A DNA stretch of 64,000 nt from Xenopus tropicalis (GCF_000004195.4 NC_030683.2:75859764-75923763), one strand, 5' to 3'; positions 37,101 to 45,886 are shown, counted from the stretch's first letter. A program made the numbers and translations. Notes: generated by a model not told the origin, from the sequence alone.

Positions 37101-40100
37101 TGTTTGTCATTTAAAGGTTTACAAAGGTCTGTTAGGTTAGTGTCTCTGGTAACCAGTTCTGATGTGTTGCTAGCTGTCAGTTCTGAAGTTGTTGAGGATA
37201 CGCATGACATATCTCTTCCTGTGAGACTGCAGTGAATGTTGCCAATATCATTGCCCACCTATACTGGAGCGGAAAGATGATCAAGGACCCCAACTGTATG
37301 TTGTATAGGTCCATTACCCACATCCAAACTGACTTGAGCCACTGGAATCTCCTTCTTGGTTCCTCCAGGTAGAAGAATATGAGCAGACTGTCCTGGGAGG
37401 ACATCCGAGGCAGAGCTTCCACGTGAGGTTCCACTAGGGCAATTGAACATCACTGAGATGAAATGTGTCAGGAACTGTGGGGAATTGAACCCTGGACTTT
37501 GTGCCGAGCTGCAGGTGCACTTGCTTGCTAAGCCACAGGAGGCTCTTTGAGCTACATGGGATCTGTTGCCCTTCTGCATTTCTACCAGTTTCCCTTCAGT
37601 CGCAACCTATATTGTTCATCACATGTGTGGCTGCTTTAATATTCACCAGCCTATATAAACCCTCTCTGGGCAACACACAGTTGCTCGATCATCATCGCTG
37701 CTGAGCCTGGTCCTGCCACATTCCAATGAACTCCCAGAAGGACATACTCCTTTTGCTTGGGTAGAGATACCCCATGGGTGTGTTGTTGTACTGCTTGAAT
37801 GGCCTTTCATTGAGCAGCAGTTAACTCCCATCTGAGAGCAGTAACTGGGCATACTACTGGGTTAATAGAGGTTCTGGGTGGTTTTGGACAGTGTGCTATA
37901 AGATGTGCAGAAGGTTGTTGTGGTGTTGGCCAGATAAGCAATAGAGATGAAGAACCTGCCTGTGGTTTTGTTCCAGGACAGGCCCCAACAGATGACAGAA
38001 CTGTGGAAGGCATATTACCTCTGCCACGGCGAGTTTGAGCCTGTCCTTCTAAGCACTTGTCAGCCAGCCGAACTGCTTCCTCTAAAGTTTTCGGGAAATG
38101 ATCCCATATCCACCACCTGATTTCTGGTGAACATTTTTTATCCTGTATTGTCTGAACTTGACTTGTGTTAACCCATTGGTCAAAGGCTCTCCGCAATCGA
38201 TTTCCAAAATCCCAGTATGTATCAGAGTCGAGTTTATTTAGAGTGTGGAATGACTGCCGATATGTTTCTGGAGAGATAGCATAATGATTCAGCAATACGC
38301 GCTTTACTTCCTCATAATCAGCATGCTGGGGATATGGGATCTCTCTACAGATGTCACTCGCTTTCCCCCCCAGTTTACCAGCAAGTATCTTGGTCCATTC
38401 TGCCTTAAGGACAGCGTAATCCACACACATAATCTCAAAGATGTGCAGGTACGTGTCAATTCCTTCCCGGTAGTTATCAAAAGAGGGAAAGGCTGCATGG
38501 GCGAGCTTGACAACAGGTTTGAAATGCTCAGTATTGGGGGGCTGCAGTTCTGTTCCATCTGCTCCTCCTGAATGGTTAATTCCAGCAGTTTAAGACGTTT
38601 TGAACCAGTGAGGTCCAATCCCAGAGCCGTAAGCCTTGACTGATACTTCACCATAGTGGGGTCATCATCCCCCTGACACACTGCTACTCTGTGTAGTGGC
38701 AGTTCAGTTTCAGCAGCCATTGACTTGCATGCATCATCTGGGTTGAGGACGGACCTGCCTGCTCCTCTTCCTGTTTCACTAATAAACTTGCCATATCTGT
38801 CAGCCCTGGCTGAGTAGCCTTTGTGTGTTGGGCAATAAGAGCTGCCATCTGTGCTTTAGTTAGAACAGTAGTTTTGATTCCCCTATTCTTACACAAACCT
38901 TTGAGAATGGGGACACGAAGTTCAGCCAATTCATGCTCCATGGTATGTGGTTCTGGGCACAGTCTCTGCTTAAAAATAATCCCACTGCTGCCACCACTTT
39001 CTGTCACGGGATGTACTGTGATCTAATTCATGACTGCTCACCAGCAACCATGATTGCAAGAGAAATAACTTCTTTATTTCATATAGAAAGACTCCTAACT
39101 GAAAGCTTCAAATGGCAAGTCCCCAGTCACCAGCTTCTTCTCTTGAGCTCCTCAGACTGGCCAGTGAATACAGTTGAGCTCCATTGGCTGTTGGAATTCA
39201 CAGACCCCTTCACTGTGAGGATAGGCATCATGACAGAATGCCGGGTCTATTTATAAATACCTTGTAATGACTGCAACCAAAGTAAAACTATATACATAAA
39301 CAGTCAGTCCCCGTTACTGGCATGGGGCACCTATCACATTGGGTGATAAGCTATTGAGAAAAACTGAGGACCAGAACATTATTTGGCTGAGGTGGTTTTT
39401 TCCTTTCTTTCTACCAACTGAAAATTGAGATTGAGCTGCCATTTGTGTTTGCATAAGGTGTTCCTTTTTTAGAAAATCTGCTAACAATGGTTTAGGCATT
39501 TATCCCTTGATAGATGTACCACCATTTCTCAAAAGCCTGCTAATACTCAGAACATCCCTTGGCTAGTACTGCAAACAACAGATTTCTAACTATTCTGAAC
39601 CCATCAAGCCTCTTTTAGTTTTTTATCCAGCAAGTTAATGTCAAGTTTTTTTCAAAACCTAAACAACGGCCATTTGCCATGGACCACTAAGTAATAGTAA
39701 ATTGTTGAAAAACGACACATAACCATTGAGCTTAACTTTTCCCGTCTAACTGAAACCTGCTTAATGGCTAACTGATCTAGAGGATGACAAAAAAAACCCA
39801 TGTAAAGTATCTCCAATTTGCCTCATAGAGGGAAAATTTATTTTCTGACTCCAAGATCCATTGCTACTTTGTTTTAAGGGCTATTTCCTACTAACTTTAT
39901 GCAATCAGATATGTTTGCCATGACCTAGCCTGCATAATACTATGGTGGTTACTACTCATAATGCCCTTCTCCAGAACATAATCTTGAATGTGAGATCTTA
40001 ACAAACCTTTAAATAACTTGCCCACCATAGGTGTCAAATTTACAGGCCTATAACTGCCAGGTTGAGATTGTAATCCCTTCGAAAAAATTGGAATTACGTT

Positions 40101-43100
40101 AGTTTTCCTCCAATCCAGAGGTACCACATGAGAGGGAATCTCAGAAAATCAAAAAAAGTATTAAGTTCTCTAAGTACCTACGGGTGTATTCCATCAGGCC
40201 CTGGTGACTAGTTCACATAAATTTGTAATAGACATTTATGTACCATAGCCTGTATCAACCACTGGTCAGACTGAACTGAGCCATCTGTGCCCCTATTGAG
40301 TGTGTATTGATACTCTGACTTCTTTATTGTATACACTGAAGAAGAGCTGATTGAGTACATTTGCTTTATCTGTATACTTTCTAATCAAATTATTCCATTA
40401 TTTAATGAAGCGACATATGCAACCTGCATTTTTTTTTTTACTATTAATATACAGGTATTGGATCTCCTTAACTTAACTGTTTTGCCTCCGATAAGGATTA
40501 ATTATATCTTAGTTGGGATCAAGTACAAGGTACTGTTTCATTATTACAGAGAAAAAGGAAATCATTTTTAAAAAATCTAATTATTTGCTTATAATGGAGT
40601 CTATGGTAGATGGCCTTTCCGTAATTCGGAACTTTCTGGATAATGGGTTTCCGGATAAGGGATCCCATACTTGTACTTTAAAAAAGTTTTGGGGTTAGTC
40701 TTACTTTGTGTGGCAGTCAGTTCTTCATTTTCTATCTTTGCTATCTCTTGTTATAGTGTTTGTATTGTTAAAAGCAGCATCTGTCCTCTCTGACTTTTAG
40801 TTTTAAATGATTCATTTGTTTTAATTTCCTTACTTCTGAGTAAGGATGGTTCTTAATGCTCTTAAATGTTTTCATTAGGGAAAAAATTAAGAACAGTACT
40901 GATTTAATATCATTTGAAATGACAACTATTTCTGCTTTTATTAACTTGCGTTAATTTACGTGATGCTGTTTGAGTTATTTAATCGCAAAGACTATTTTCG
41001 TGCGGTATTTGACACAACGCAAGCTAATTAACGCAGCGTGCACAAATTGTCACAGTGTACGAAAAAACGCACGCCATATAAGCCATACACGCCAAAACTA
41101 CTGTTCTGAAAATGACCATTTCCCTGCAAACTGGAGGCTACATTACTCTAGGGCCAACACATACTGGGATAAATCACACTGCAAAGTCCATATTGTGTTG
41201 CCAAAAGCTCATGAACTGTACTTTTCTATAATTACCGCCTGCCCCAAGTAGGTGTTAATTTTCGCATAGACTAATGCGATATTTAGTGCGTCTAAGTGTT
41301 TGTGAATCATGCGTTAGTATTATTTCTGCATAAGAATTAACGCAATGCGGTAAAATTAACGCATTTGGTTGCGCGCTATTTAACACACGCAGCATGCGAC
41401 TTAACGCATGCGATAATACTTTAGCGAATTGCGCATTTTTTTCTCATCAATTTTAACGCAAAAAAGCATGTGATAACGCTTATCGACCTTTAATGAATCA
41501 ACCCTAATGTCTACTATTACCCTGGGGTTCTCTGAATTATGAGATGCAGTAAAGCTTGATTTCTGATTGGTTCCTCAACTGCCTGTGACAAAAAAACGTA
41601 ATGCAACAGGTAGTACATTTTAAGCAATAAAATCAAATTGTTAAAAATAATGATTTATCTTTGTAATAATAAAACAGTACAATTTGTTTAATGTTTAAAT
41701 GACTTTTCCCAGATATAAGGTATTCAAATACAAATTCTGGAAAGATCCCTTATTCAGAAAACCCCAGGTCCCAAGAATTTGAATACTGACATATTCCTTA
41801 CCTGTATTTTGCTTTGCTTTGAATGTTATGCTTGTGCACACCTATGGCTGCTATATTAAATATGATATGATATATCATGATATGAGTTCTCCCTTTTAAG
41901 TAATATGTGCTCACATATTCTGGGAAAAGGAGCCCTGAGATGTCAAAAAGATAATTTTTGGATTTTCTCACAATACCTTAACCCTAGAGATTAAACAAAA
42001 AAATAGAAATCCATATGTGTTAAAGAAAAAGAGAAGGTTATTAACTAAAGGCTTCTCCTGTAATCTGAGTATAATAAAATAGTTTATATTTATTAATGAT
42101 AGTTGCCTATATTCTTATACAGTGCTGTCCAACTTCTGCGGTGCCGAGGGCTGGAATTTCTCTAGCATACATGGTGGAGGGCCACTAATGGAAACCATTT
42201 TGACCACCCCCCCTTTTTTAAAACCACACCCACTTTAAACCACACCCATTTTATCACAATGGTGGTAGTGCAGCAAAAAACCAAATGCCTGGTCCTCCCT
42301 GCAGGGATATCAACCATCATTCATATGTGAAAGAATTATATTATGTTATATTAAAACACACCCATAAATTCATATGCCTCCTCCTACCCTGTGGATAGCA
42401 CAGCAACCAGTTATAATATCAAGGTATTCTCTCATCCAGAGTATCTGCCTTCATATCCTTTTGTTCAGTTTTTTCACTGGGTGGTATGTATTGTATATTA
42501 ATGGATATTGTACTATTTAAGATGCAATATTTTGGCTGCATAATGATTTGTTAAATAAAAATGTTTTTTAACTATAAAAAAAATAAAAGTTCTTTTCAGT
42601 GTGCAGGGTTTATCTGGGGATTGTTTTCCGATTGTTTGTAAAGGGCAAGAATATCTTAGCCTGGAGTGCCCTCCATTATTCTAAATTTGATAGCACAGCA
42701 ACCCCCATCATATAATTACACACCTTAGAGACCATTTCCAACTGCTAACAAACTCCCAGAACAAACCCCTGCCAGGTTTACCTCCCACAGGCAGCATAGG
42801 GTAGGCAGAGTATGGCACACAGGCAGCACTCTGCCTGCCCTATGCTGCCTGTGTGTGCCATACTCTGCCCTACCCTGCCTGTGTGTGCCATACTCTGCCT
42901 GTCCTATGCTGCCTGTGTGTGCCATACTCTGCCTGCCCTATGCTGCCTGTGTGTGCCATACTCTGCCCTTCCCTGCCTGTGTGTGCCATACCCTGTTTGT
43001 CCTATACTGCCTGTGTGTACCATACTCTGCCTGCCCTACCCTGTCTGTCTACCCTGTCTGTGTGTGCCATACCCTCCCTGCCATACTCTGCCTACCCTAT

Positions 43101-45886
43101 GCTGCCTACACACAGGCAGCATGGTCCAGGCAGTACATACAATGTCTGAGGTATGAACAGGAGAACAATGTGGGTGATTACAGCCTGAGCCTGAGGTGTG
43201 AACAATGCAGGGAGCCAGTTAAGCTCAGTACTGATACCATTTAAAGCTTACACAAAAGTAAGCCATCAAAGCAGCCAGACAGGTGGGGGGGGCCACACAG
43301 AGGGGGGTTGCGGGCCGCCAGTTGGACAGCACTGTTCTTATATATATATATTATGAATTTTGTGCTTTTCTAGAGTTTATGTGTGGTTAATCCATTAAGG
43401 TAATGTTTTGGTGTGTAAATATAAGGTTTTCAATTAATGTCCTTTTTGAATTAATGTTGCTTTAATATGGAAGTTGATCTTTAAAATATGCATACCCTTT
43501 ATATAGCAAGAAAGAAGGAGGAGTGCCTTGATGACGGGTCACATGACCAGAAATACATAGGCAGCTGCCAGTCAGAGTTATCTGAGGGTAGAGTCTGGAA
43601 ACAGCTATCTCTTCCCCCACCAGCCTCTTTAGACACTTCCCAGTAAATCACAGTGGATGCTAAAGGATTACCACAAATATGTGGTGGTGCATGAAATGGC
43701 AAAAAAAATATGCTAGAGGAGCAGAGATAAAAAAAAAAGCTCTAATACAGAACAGTACAGCAATTAACAACTATTTGGGTGCATATATGTGCATTCTGCC
43801 CTATTGGCACTTACTGTAAATACTGGCTTATTTTTTTTTTCTTGTTATATGGATATTTTAATATCTGGGGATCCTTGTGTCCTAGAGAGGCTGAGCAGTC
43901 AGAGAGATAGTCTGCCAGTTTACAAAGAAATGAGGATCAACGCTGGAAGGTTTTAACGTTTGTAAACATTTACCACCTTACCAGGCCTGGACTGGCAATC
44001 TGTGGATTCTGGCAAATGCCAGAGGGGCTGCTGTAAGATGCCATAGACAGTCACTATTTATAGGGCCTGTGGTGGCTGTTTGGGCTTCTGTGTATTTGGA
44101 ATGTCAGGGCCTATTTTGAACCCAAATCCAGACCTGCACCTTAGATACATTTAAAAAATTAATGAGAATCAATAGTTACAATTAATTTAATTAGATATGA
44201 ACCCTGGCCTTCTAAAAGAGCTATTTTCACACTTAAGATTGCTTTAACATTTAAATTTAGAAAAATGGCCTCCTATTGTAAGTTACCCTCTCATTTAGAT
44301 TGTAAGCTCTTTGGAGGAAGGACCATGTCTGACATTTACCTCTGGGAAATTCTTAATACAACTGTAGTTTATATATATATATTTGTATTTATTATCTTAC
44401 ATTGTATTTATTTATCTATTATTTTAATTATCCCCTGCTCAAGGGATTCTTATGTCGGGACCTATAGGGTTAACAATTCCTATAGCTTTAAACAGCTTGT
44501 AACCGATTTTCCTATTTACATGTTGTGCATTATTGGCCCATAGGTAGACCACTCCCTTTCACACTCTAACATAGTGTATTCAAAGGGGTGGATCTTCCTC
44601 TTTGGCCTGTATCTGAACCAGATGTATAATCCACTGAGCCTTGGATCAACAAGGCCGCAGTAAAGTCCTTTTACTCCAGAGGGACTATTACCTTTGGAGA
44701 AGTCAGGGAGCAGGTACCGCGTGAAGGAGGATTAGCTAGTGCAGGATATATATATGTAATAGTACTTTATAGGAAAGTGAGATAGTCAGCTTTATTAAGA
44801 AAGAGCAGCTTTCTGGCTCCAAACAGGAGAGTTTAAGTGGGAGTATTCTCTTTTAGGGCGGCTTCGACAAATCGTATGCCATGCCACCGACGATTTACAT
44901 CCTTGCCGGTGGAATGGCATTGTGGGTAGATTAGTTGCCCGCGGCAACAAAGATTTGTAACAGGGCGACTAACCTCCCCATCTGCCACTGCCCTTACAGG
45001 CTCAGCTACCTTAGTTAAGGGATCGCAGTAGTGACAAGAGTATCAGGCATAGTCTTCTCCCTGAATCACGTCTGCTGTAAGAGATCCGGAACACTATAGG
45101 TAGAAACCCTAAAGATTTTGTTACTTCCAAGACTACCAGAGTGGTGCCTCTGCACATTGCTTGATCTAAATTGAACCTGCCAATCCATTGTTCTAGATCT
45201 GCATTGTGAGTATTTCTGCATAACCCTGTGAATCAATTGTGTTATACAATAAAACCAGTTTGTTTGAGTTTGCTGCAAGAACCTTCTGGTATCCTTTTAT
45301 TTATTTACTTTTACACAGCCCTACCTCCCCCTTGATCTTTCTATGTAGTGTGTGTTAGGGCTCTGGTACATGGGGGAGATTAGTCGCATGCGACAAAACT
45401 CCCTGTTCGCGGGCGACTAATCTCCCCGAGTTGCCATCACCTGCCATCCCACCGGCGAAAATGTAAGTCGATTTCGGTCTTGTGAGGCTTTTTCAGCGAT
45501 TTGCCGAAATCGCGCCGCCGCGTGTGCCATCCCACCGGCGACTTACATTTTCACCAGTGGGATGGCAGGTGATGGCAACTCGGGGAGATTAGTCGCCCGT
45601 GAACAGGGAGTTTTGTCGCGGGCGACTAATCTCCCCATGTGCCAGAGCCCTTAGAGTCCAGTGTACCCCATGATTTATAGCCTATCTAACTGGTCTTTGT
45701 CTGTTTTCAGCCAAAAAGGGTTACACATTATTATATCATATGGTAAATCTGGACTTGCCTTTACTAAATCAAGGTAAACGAAGATAATGTAAAAAGTTCT
45801 CTTACCTTGACAAACCTGTGATGCACCCAAAATATAGTCATTGCTACTAAAAGAAAACTAAAAACAAGAAGATGGCGTTGCTTCAT
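18621..45886 (-). CDS. nxpe: NXPE family protein (neurexophilin and PC-esterase domain), five coding exons
   Basis: Joined minus-strand coding exons 45886-45806, 31900-31209, 28705-28644, 21066-20848 and 19156-18621 total 1590 nt, giving 529 residues plus stop. Every intron is GT...AG and phases agree (0, 2, 1, 1). Residues 1-27 are a short basic end plus a hydrophobic signal anchor. Residues 28-258 contain the neurexophilin-like domain. Ser337 sits in a GDST nucleophile motif and the C-terminus has DAWD (497-500) and His511 before Pro, as expected for the PC-esterase fold. NXPE proteins are secretory-pathway or Golgi type proteins of similar length (human NXPE4 is near 540 residues). Human NXPE1 has been linked to sialic-acid O-acetylation; activity here is not shown. 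The family assignment is firm. The paralogue is not, because frogs have many NXPE copies. Introns are 1.7 to 13.9 kb and full of transposons. Confidence 0.93.
19780..20045 (-). pseudogene. CR1-type LINE C-terminal fragment in the last NXPE intron
   Basis: Minus strand contains VRAAKLWNSLPEPVILANTL followed by NSFKKG, the same LWNxLP tail as in the CR1 copy at 11.6 kb, here with the Trp intact. Confidence 0.7.
20526..20817. mobile_element. TA-flanked CAGGTATSGG MITE, copy 3
   Basis: CAGGTATGGGACCTGTTATC ... GGATCCTATACCTG between TA pairs, 292 bp. Its right edge is about 28 bp from the splice donor of NXPE exon 4. Confidence 0.87.
20848..21066 (-). CDS. nxpe: NXPE coding exon 4 (GDST nucleophile exon)
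   Basis: 219 nt between acceptor TTTTGTTAG and the consensus donor AATA|GTAAGT. It encodes residues 280-351, including CSSGLNYTFPSGYFYQNMW and the block YMTGDSTMFQW, where the Ser codon is 20891-20893. The family pattern is usually GDSTxRQW; here the Arg position is Phe. A TA-flanked MITE (20526-20817) lies only 28 bp past the donor. Confidence 0.93.
21410..22050. repeat. possible LTR-like remnant
   Basis: A 0.6-kb GC-richer block with duplicated phrasing (CTGGGAAGCTGG, GGGTTTTAAAAGG) and AATAAA at 22019, reminiscent of an LTR. No TG...CA ends or target duplication found. It lies in NXPE intron 3. Confidence 0.25.
22111..23612. mobile_element. TIR element split by a PLE insertion
   Basis: The left part contains GAAAGTGTCAGTATTACTAA and the right part ends CATGTCAGTATCTCTTTAAAG. 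The right end reversed, CTTTAAAGAGATACTGACATG, resembles the fragment at 32076. Removing the PLE and one duplication joins 22203 to 23269 cleanly. Confidence 0.5.
22204..23253 (+). mobile_element. 5'-truncated Neptune-type PLE with 15-bp target duplication
   Basis: Flanked by exact CCAAAGTCTCACAAA (22189-22203 and 23254-23268). The 5' end is inside a GIY-YIG domain: TYVGQTSRPVKTRLNEHKST, then LLAKHFFTHGHQVA. The 3' part has AATAAAGGGG, TCACATTGCCCCGAAACGTT, a second AATAAA and CTGAGTGCCATTCGC before a T-run. Truncation at the 5' end with a long duplication is as expected for target-primed retrotransposition. Confidence 0.85.
23744..23928. mobile_element. TIR element of the GTGATGAGCGAA family, diverged copy 2
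   Basis: Carries the internal CGCAAATTTTTCGGCAAAGTGAAATGGGA block and ends in CTTCACTCATCA. The left terminus is worn. Confidence 0.5.
24576..24859. mobile_element. hAT-like MITE, GC-rich
   Basis: Left CAGGGAGCTAGGTAGGGGTGG and right CCTACCCCTAGTTCCGGCCCTG are inverted ends with a small left deletion. No 8-bp duplication is preserved. Confidence 0.5.
25976..26301. mobile_element. TA-flanked CAGGTATSGG MITE, copy 4 (nested)
   Basis: CAGGTATGGGACCTGTTATC ... GGATCCCATACCTG with TA on both sides. It interrupts the left arm of the fold-back element; the right arm has no counterpart, so it came later. Confidence 0.88.
26712..26900. mobile_element. possible hAT-like MITE in the fold-back loop
   Basis: GGTGATGGACTGGGGTGTCC at the left and GGGGCCCACTGGATTT at the right resemble worn hAT ends. 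No target duplication. Confidence 0.35.
28644..28705 (-). CDS. nxpe: NXPE coding exon 3 (62-nt linker exon)
   Basis: The acceptor TTTTTTCAAG ends at 28706 and the donor AATG|GTAAGTATT begins at 28643. Joined to its neighbours it reads SNIRVEIPKNFEKISVSLCN, which matches the position and pattern of the short linker between the neurexophilin-like and esterase parts in NXPE4-type proteins. It enters after two bases of an Arg codon and leaves one base of a Gly codon. It is too short for ORF finding and is supported by phase, splice sites and family pattern together. Confidence 0.9.
28750..30500. other. intron 2 of NXPE, no element recognised
   Basis: AT-rich sequence; a short TAG/CAG trinucleotide run occurs at 29242-29262. 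No gene or clear transposon end. Confidence 0.5.
30521..30739. mobile_element. hAT-type MITE (219 bp) with 8-bp target duplication
   Basis: CAGGGGCGTTTGGG ... CAGAAGCGCCCCTG flanked by exact TTTCTACT (30513-30520, 30740-30747). Inside, CCAGCGCTTACCTCT is repeated in tandem and a 12-C run is present. Confidence 0.92.
31209..31900 (-). CDS. nxpe: NXPE coding exon 2 (neurexophilin-like domain)
   Basis: This 692-nt exon lies between acceptor CATTATTAG and donor ACAG|GTAAGT, entering in phase 0 and leaving in phase 2. It encodes residues 28-257. Landmarks are CVGDSLTVQVDMFDHLG, the TARIYSP segment, NGSYHIHYTLFWQGTV and LHP-like VHPSEL, then a Cys-rich end (CGFDLN, LCEYS, FYCEKP, IPCGSL). This order is diagnostic of the NXPE neurexophilin-like region. 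The frame is intact over the whole exon. An internal Met at 31861 could be mistaken for the start, but the frame stays open up to the acceptor and joins exon 1 in phase. Confidence 0.95.
32076..32290. repeat. fragment of the CTTTAAAGNGATACTGAC TIR family
   Basis: CTTTAAAGTGATACTGACC at its left matches the end of the element at 22111-23612. The right end is not resolved. Confidence 0.4.
32300..33600. other. intron 1 DNA, nothing assigned
   Basis: No gene seen. A short ACCTGTTATCCAGAAAGCCCTGG at 33421 is a scrap of the TA-flanked MITE family. Confidence 0.5.
34020..34400. repeat. G-rich minisatellite, ~45-80 bp units, about four copies
   Basis: GAGGCGGCAGGCAGCTGCTGAGGCRATCGG starts near 34098, 34178, 34248 and 34294, each followed by runs of 6-10 G. 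It expands inside the T2-like MITE; the long open frames here on both strands are by-products of the repeat. Confidence 0.8.
34426..34440 (+). promoter_or_regulatory. YY1-like site AAGATGGCGGC
   Basis: ACAAGATGGCGGCGCC matches the YY1 consensus, next to the CpG-rich part of the T2-like MITE. Function is not shown. Confidence 0.35.
35119..35440 (-). repeat. 3' LTR of the Gmr1-like element (322 bp)
   Basis: Aligns with the 5' LTR over its length. Substitutions and small gaps are scattered, so the element is moderately old. Confidence 0.9.
35560..35905 (-). pseudogene. Gmr1-like reverse transcriptase with internal deletion
   Basis: GNGVIVPSHSPWAAPVVLVP, then KKDGSIRF, is fused almost directly to FAQAYLDDIAVYSNTWEEHL. 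In a complete RT about 100 residues lie between these. The catalytic YLDD is intact (35763-35774). The region ends with KAVLTLRPDKCQFAM and LRHYVGGG. No RNase H was recognised. Confidence 0.8.
36300..37180 (-). pseudogene. Gmr1-like integrase
   Basis: Zinc-binding HHCC region: HLAHEIPLPGHQGM ... YWPGISQDVEHACRSCDSC. The core follows with FRRVAVDLVGPL (first Asp), VVDYATRYPEAIALK and RKILSDQGPQ (second Asp). One in-frame TGA lies at 36646-36644. Past 36422 the frame shifts and SPFELLYGQRVRGPLDLL appears with part of the core deleted. Confidence 0.85.
37180..37440 (-). pseudogene. Gmr1-like protease remnant
   Basis: GGTKKEIPVAQVSLDVGNG and TVGVLDHLSAPV, then VGNDIG in another frame, resemble the second half of a retropepsin in this group. 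The active-site DSG part is missing. Confidence 0.5.
37466..37790 (+). mobile_element. possible nested solo-LTR fragment between gag and protease
   Basis: Begins TGTCAGGAACTG and contains CTATATAAACCC at 37650 in a TATA-box setting. Gag and protease similarity stops across this interval. The right end and target duplication were not found. Confidence 0.35.
37475..37538 (-). other. tRNA-like segment
   Basis: Minus strand: CTGTGGCTTAGCAAGC (A-box-like), later GGGTTCAATTCCC (B-box), closing with CCACAG that pairs with the opening CTGTGG. At 64 nt it is short for a tRNA, so it is more likely SINE-derived or coincidental. Confidence 0.35.
37807..38430 (-). pseudogene. Gmr1-like gag with SCAN-like domain
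   Basis: The 207-codon frame contains NHYAISPETYRQSFHTLNKL, TYWDFGNRLRRAFDQWVNT and CSPEIRWWIWDHFPKTLEEA (about 38304-38040), the helical pattern of vertebrate SCAN domains and of Gmr1-type gag from which SCAN is thought to derive. Downstream HLIAHCPKPP looks like half of a zinc knuckle. The frame has no start of its own; it continues the preceding gag segment through a frameshift. Confidence 0.8.
38304..39000 (-). pseudogene. Gmr1-like gag, N-terminal part
   Basis: Two overlapping frames: 39007-38684 with a coiled, charged N-terminal region (HELAELRVPILKGLCKNRGI) and 38720-38304 starting MAAETELPLHRVAV. A frameshift near 38700 and another near 38430 join them to the SCAN-like part. Confidence 0.65.
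39002..39338 (-). repeat. 5' LTR of the Gmr1-like element (337 bp)
   Basis: Transcribed leftward. Shares CTCACCAGCAACCA, CAAGTCCCCAGTCACCAGCT and TGAGCTCCATTGGCTGTTGG with the other LTR. Confidence 0.9.
39830..40330 (-). pseudogene. CR1-type LINE RT fragment
   Basis: Minus strand contains SPGPDGIHP (40200), then LDWRKTNVIPIFSKGLQSQP and YRPVNLTPMVGKLFKGLL (40127-39990), the N-terminal RT blocks of CR1 LINEs. Stops and frame changes are present. Confidence 0.8.
40452..40673. mobile_element. TA-flanked CAGGTATSGG MITE, copy 5 (internally deleted)
   Basis: CAGGTATTGGATC runs straight into the second half of the consensus and ends GGATCCCATACTTG. TA borders both ends; about 100 bp are missing. 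Confidence 0.8.
40938..41504. mobile_element. AACGC-rich palindromic MITE, second copy
   Basis: Reverse complement of the element at 10747-12265 without its CR1. Right end GACCTTTAATGAATCAACCC followed by TA. The left terminus is worn. Confidence 0.72.
41640..41804. mobile_element. TA-flanked CAGGTATSGG MITE, fragment
   Basis: Half element: TAATAATAAAACAGTAC ... AACCCCAGGTCCCAAG ... TTCCTTACCTG then TA. Confidence 0.65.
42120..43334. mobile_element. hAT element (1.2 kb, non-coding) with 8-bp target duplication
   Basis: CAGTGCTGTCCAACTTCTGC ... CCAGTTGGACAGCACTG flanked by exact TTCTTATA (42112-42119, 43335-43342). No transposase frame remains; much of its length is the minisatellite. Confidence 0.93.
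42795..43118. repeat. minisatellite, ~34-bp unit in the hAT element
   Basis: Repeats of TGCCTGTGTGTGCCATACTC plus TGCCTGCCCTATGC, about nine units with variants. It keeps several frames open at once, which explains the overlapping Cys/Pro-rich frames here. Confidence 0.9.
43982..44136. mobile_element. hAT-type MITE (155 bp)
   Basis: CAGGCCTGGACTGGC ... AATCCAGACCTG flanked by CACCTTAC and CACCTTAG (43974-43981, 44137-44144), a 7/8 duplication. Confidence 0.82.
44856..44993. mobile_element. Harbinger-like MITE, TTA target duplication (138 bp)
   Basis: GGGCGGCTTCG ... CACTGCCC with TTA at 44853-44855 and 44994-44996. Contains CGACTAACCTCCCC as in the larger relative nearby. Confidence 0.7.
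45358..45650. mobile_element. Harbinger-like MITE, TTA target duplication (293 bp)
   Basis: GGGCTCTGGTACATGG ... CCATGTGCCAGAGCCC, with TTA on both sides (45355-45357, 45651-45653). Almost the whole element is palindromic (GGGCGACTAATCTCCCC on both arms). Confidence 0.85.

Larger units (their letters stand above)
35119..39338 (-). mobile_element. Gmr1-like Ty3/gypsy LTR retrotransposon, defective
   Basis: Direct repeats 35119-35440 and 39002-39338 begin TGTCACGGG and end in CACA. On the minus strand the order from the 5' LTR is gag with a SCAN-like domain, a protease remnant, integrase, then reverse transcriptase. Integrase before RT is the arrangement of Gmr1-type elements, and SCAN-like gag is known from the same group. 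A GGTGGCAGCAGTGGGAT primer-site-like stretch follows the 5' LTR, and CGGAGGAGAGGGACG near 35468 is a candidate polypurine tract before the 3' LTR. TTGGG flanks the right end, with TTGGGGG at the left. Confidence 0.85.
44453..45725 (+). repeat. solo LTR related to the LTRs at 12953-15336, with two nested MITEs
   Basis: Starts TGTCGGGACCTATAGGGTTAACA and ends GCCAAAAAGGGTTACA. Internal blocks AGACCACTCCCTT, GTGAGATAGT and GTGTACCCCATG follow the same order as the young LTRs, but divergence is far greater. No internal region or partner LTR is present and no target duplication is clear. Confidence 0.75.

Noticed and set aside
37475..37538. Functional tRNA gene
   Set aside because: Too short, anticodon arm not evident and no terminator; kept only as a tRNA-like observation.
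35119..39338. Interpretation as an infectious retrovirus with env
   Set aside because: No envelope-like frame; gene order and motifs fit a Gmr1-type LTR retrotransposon, and it is defective.
42812..43244. Three overlapping Cys/Pro-rich frames
   Set aside because: They are three readings of a 34-bp minisatellite in a hAT element, with no gene signals.
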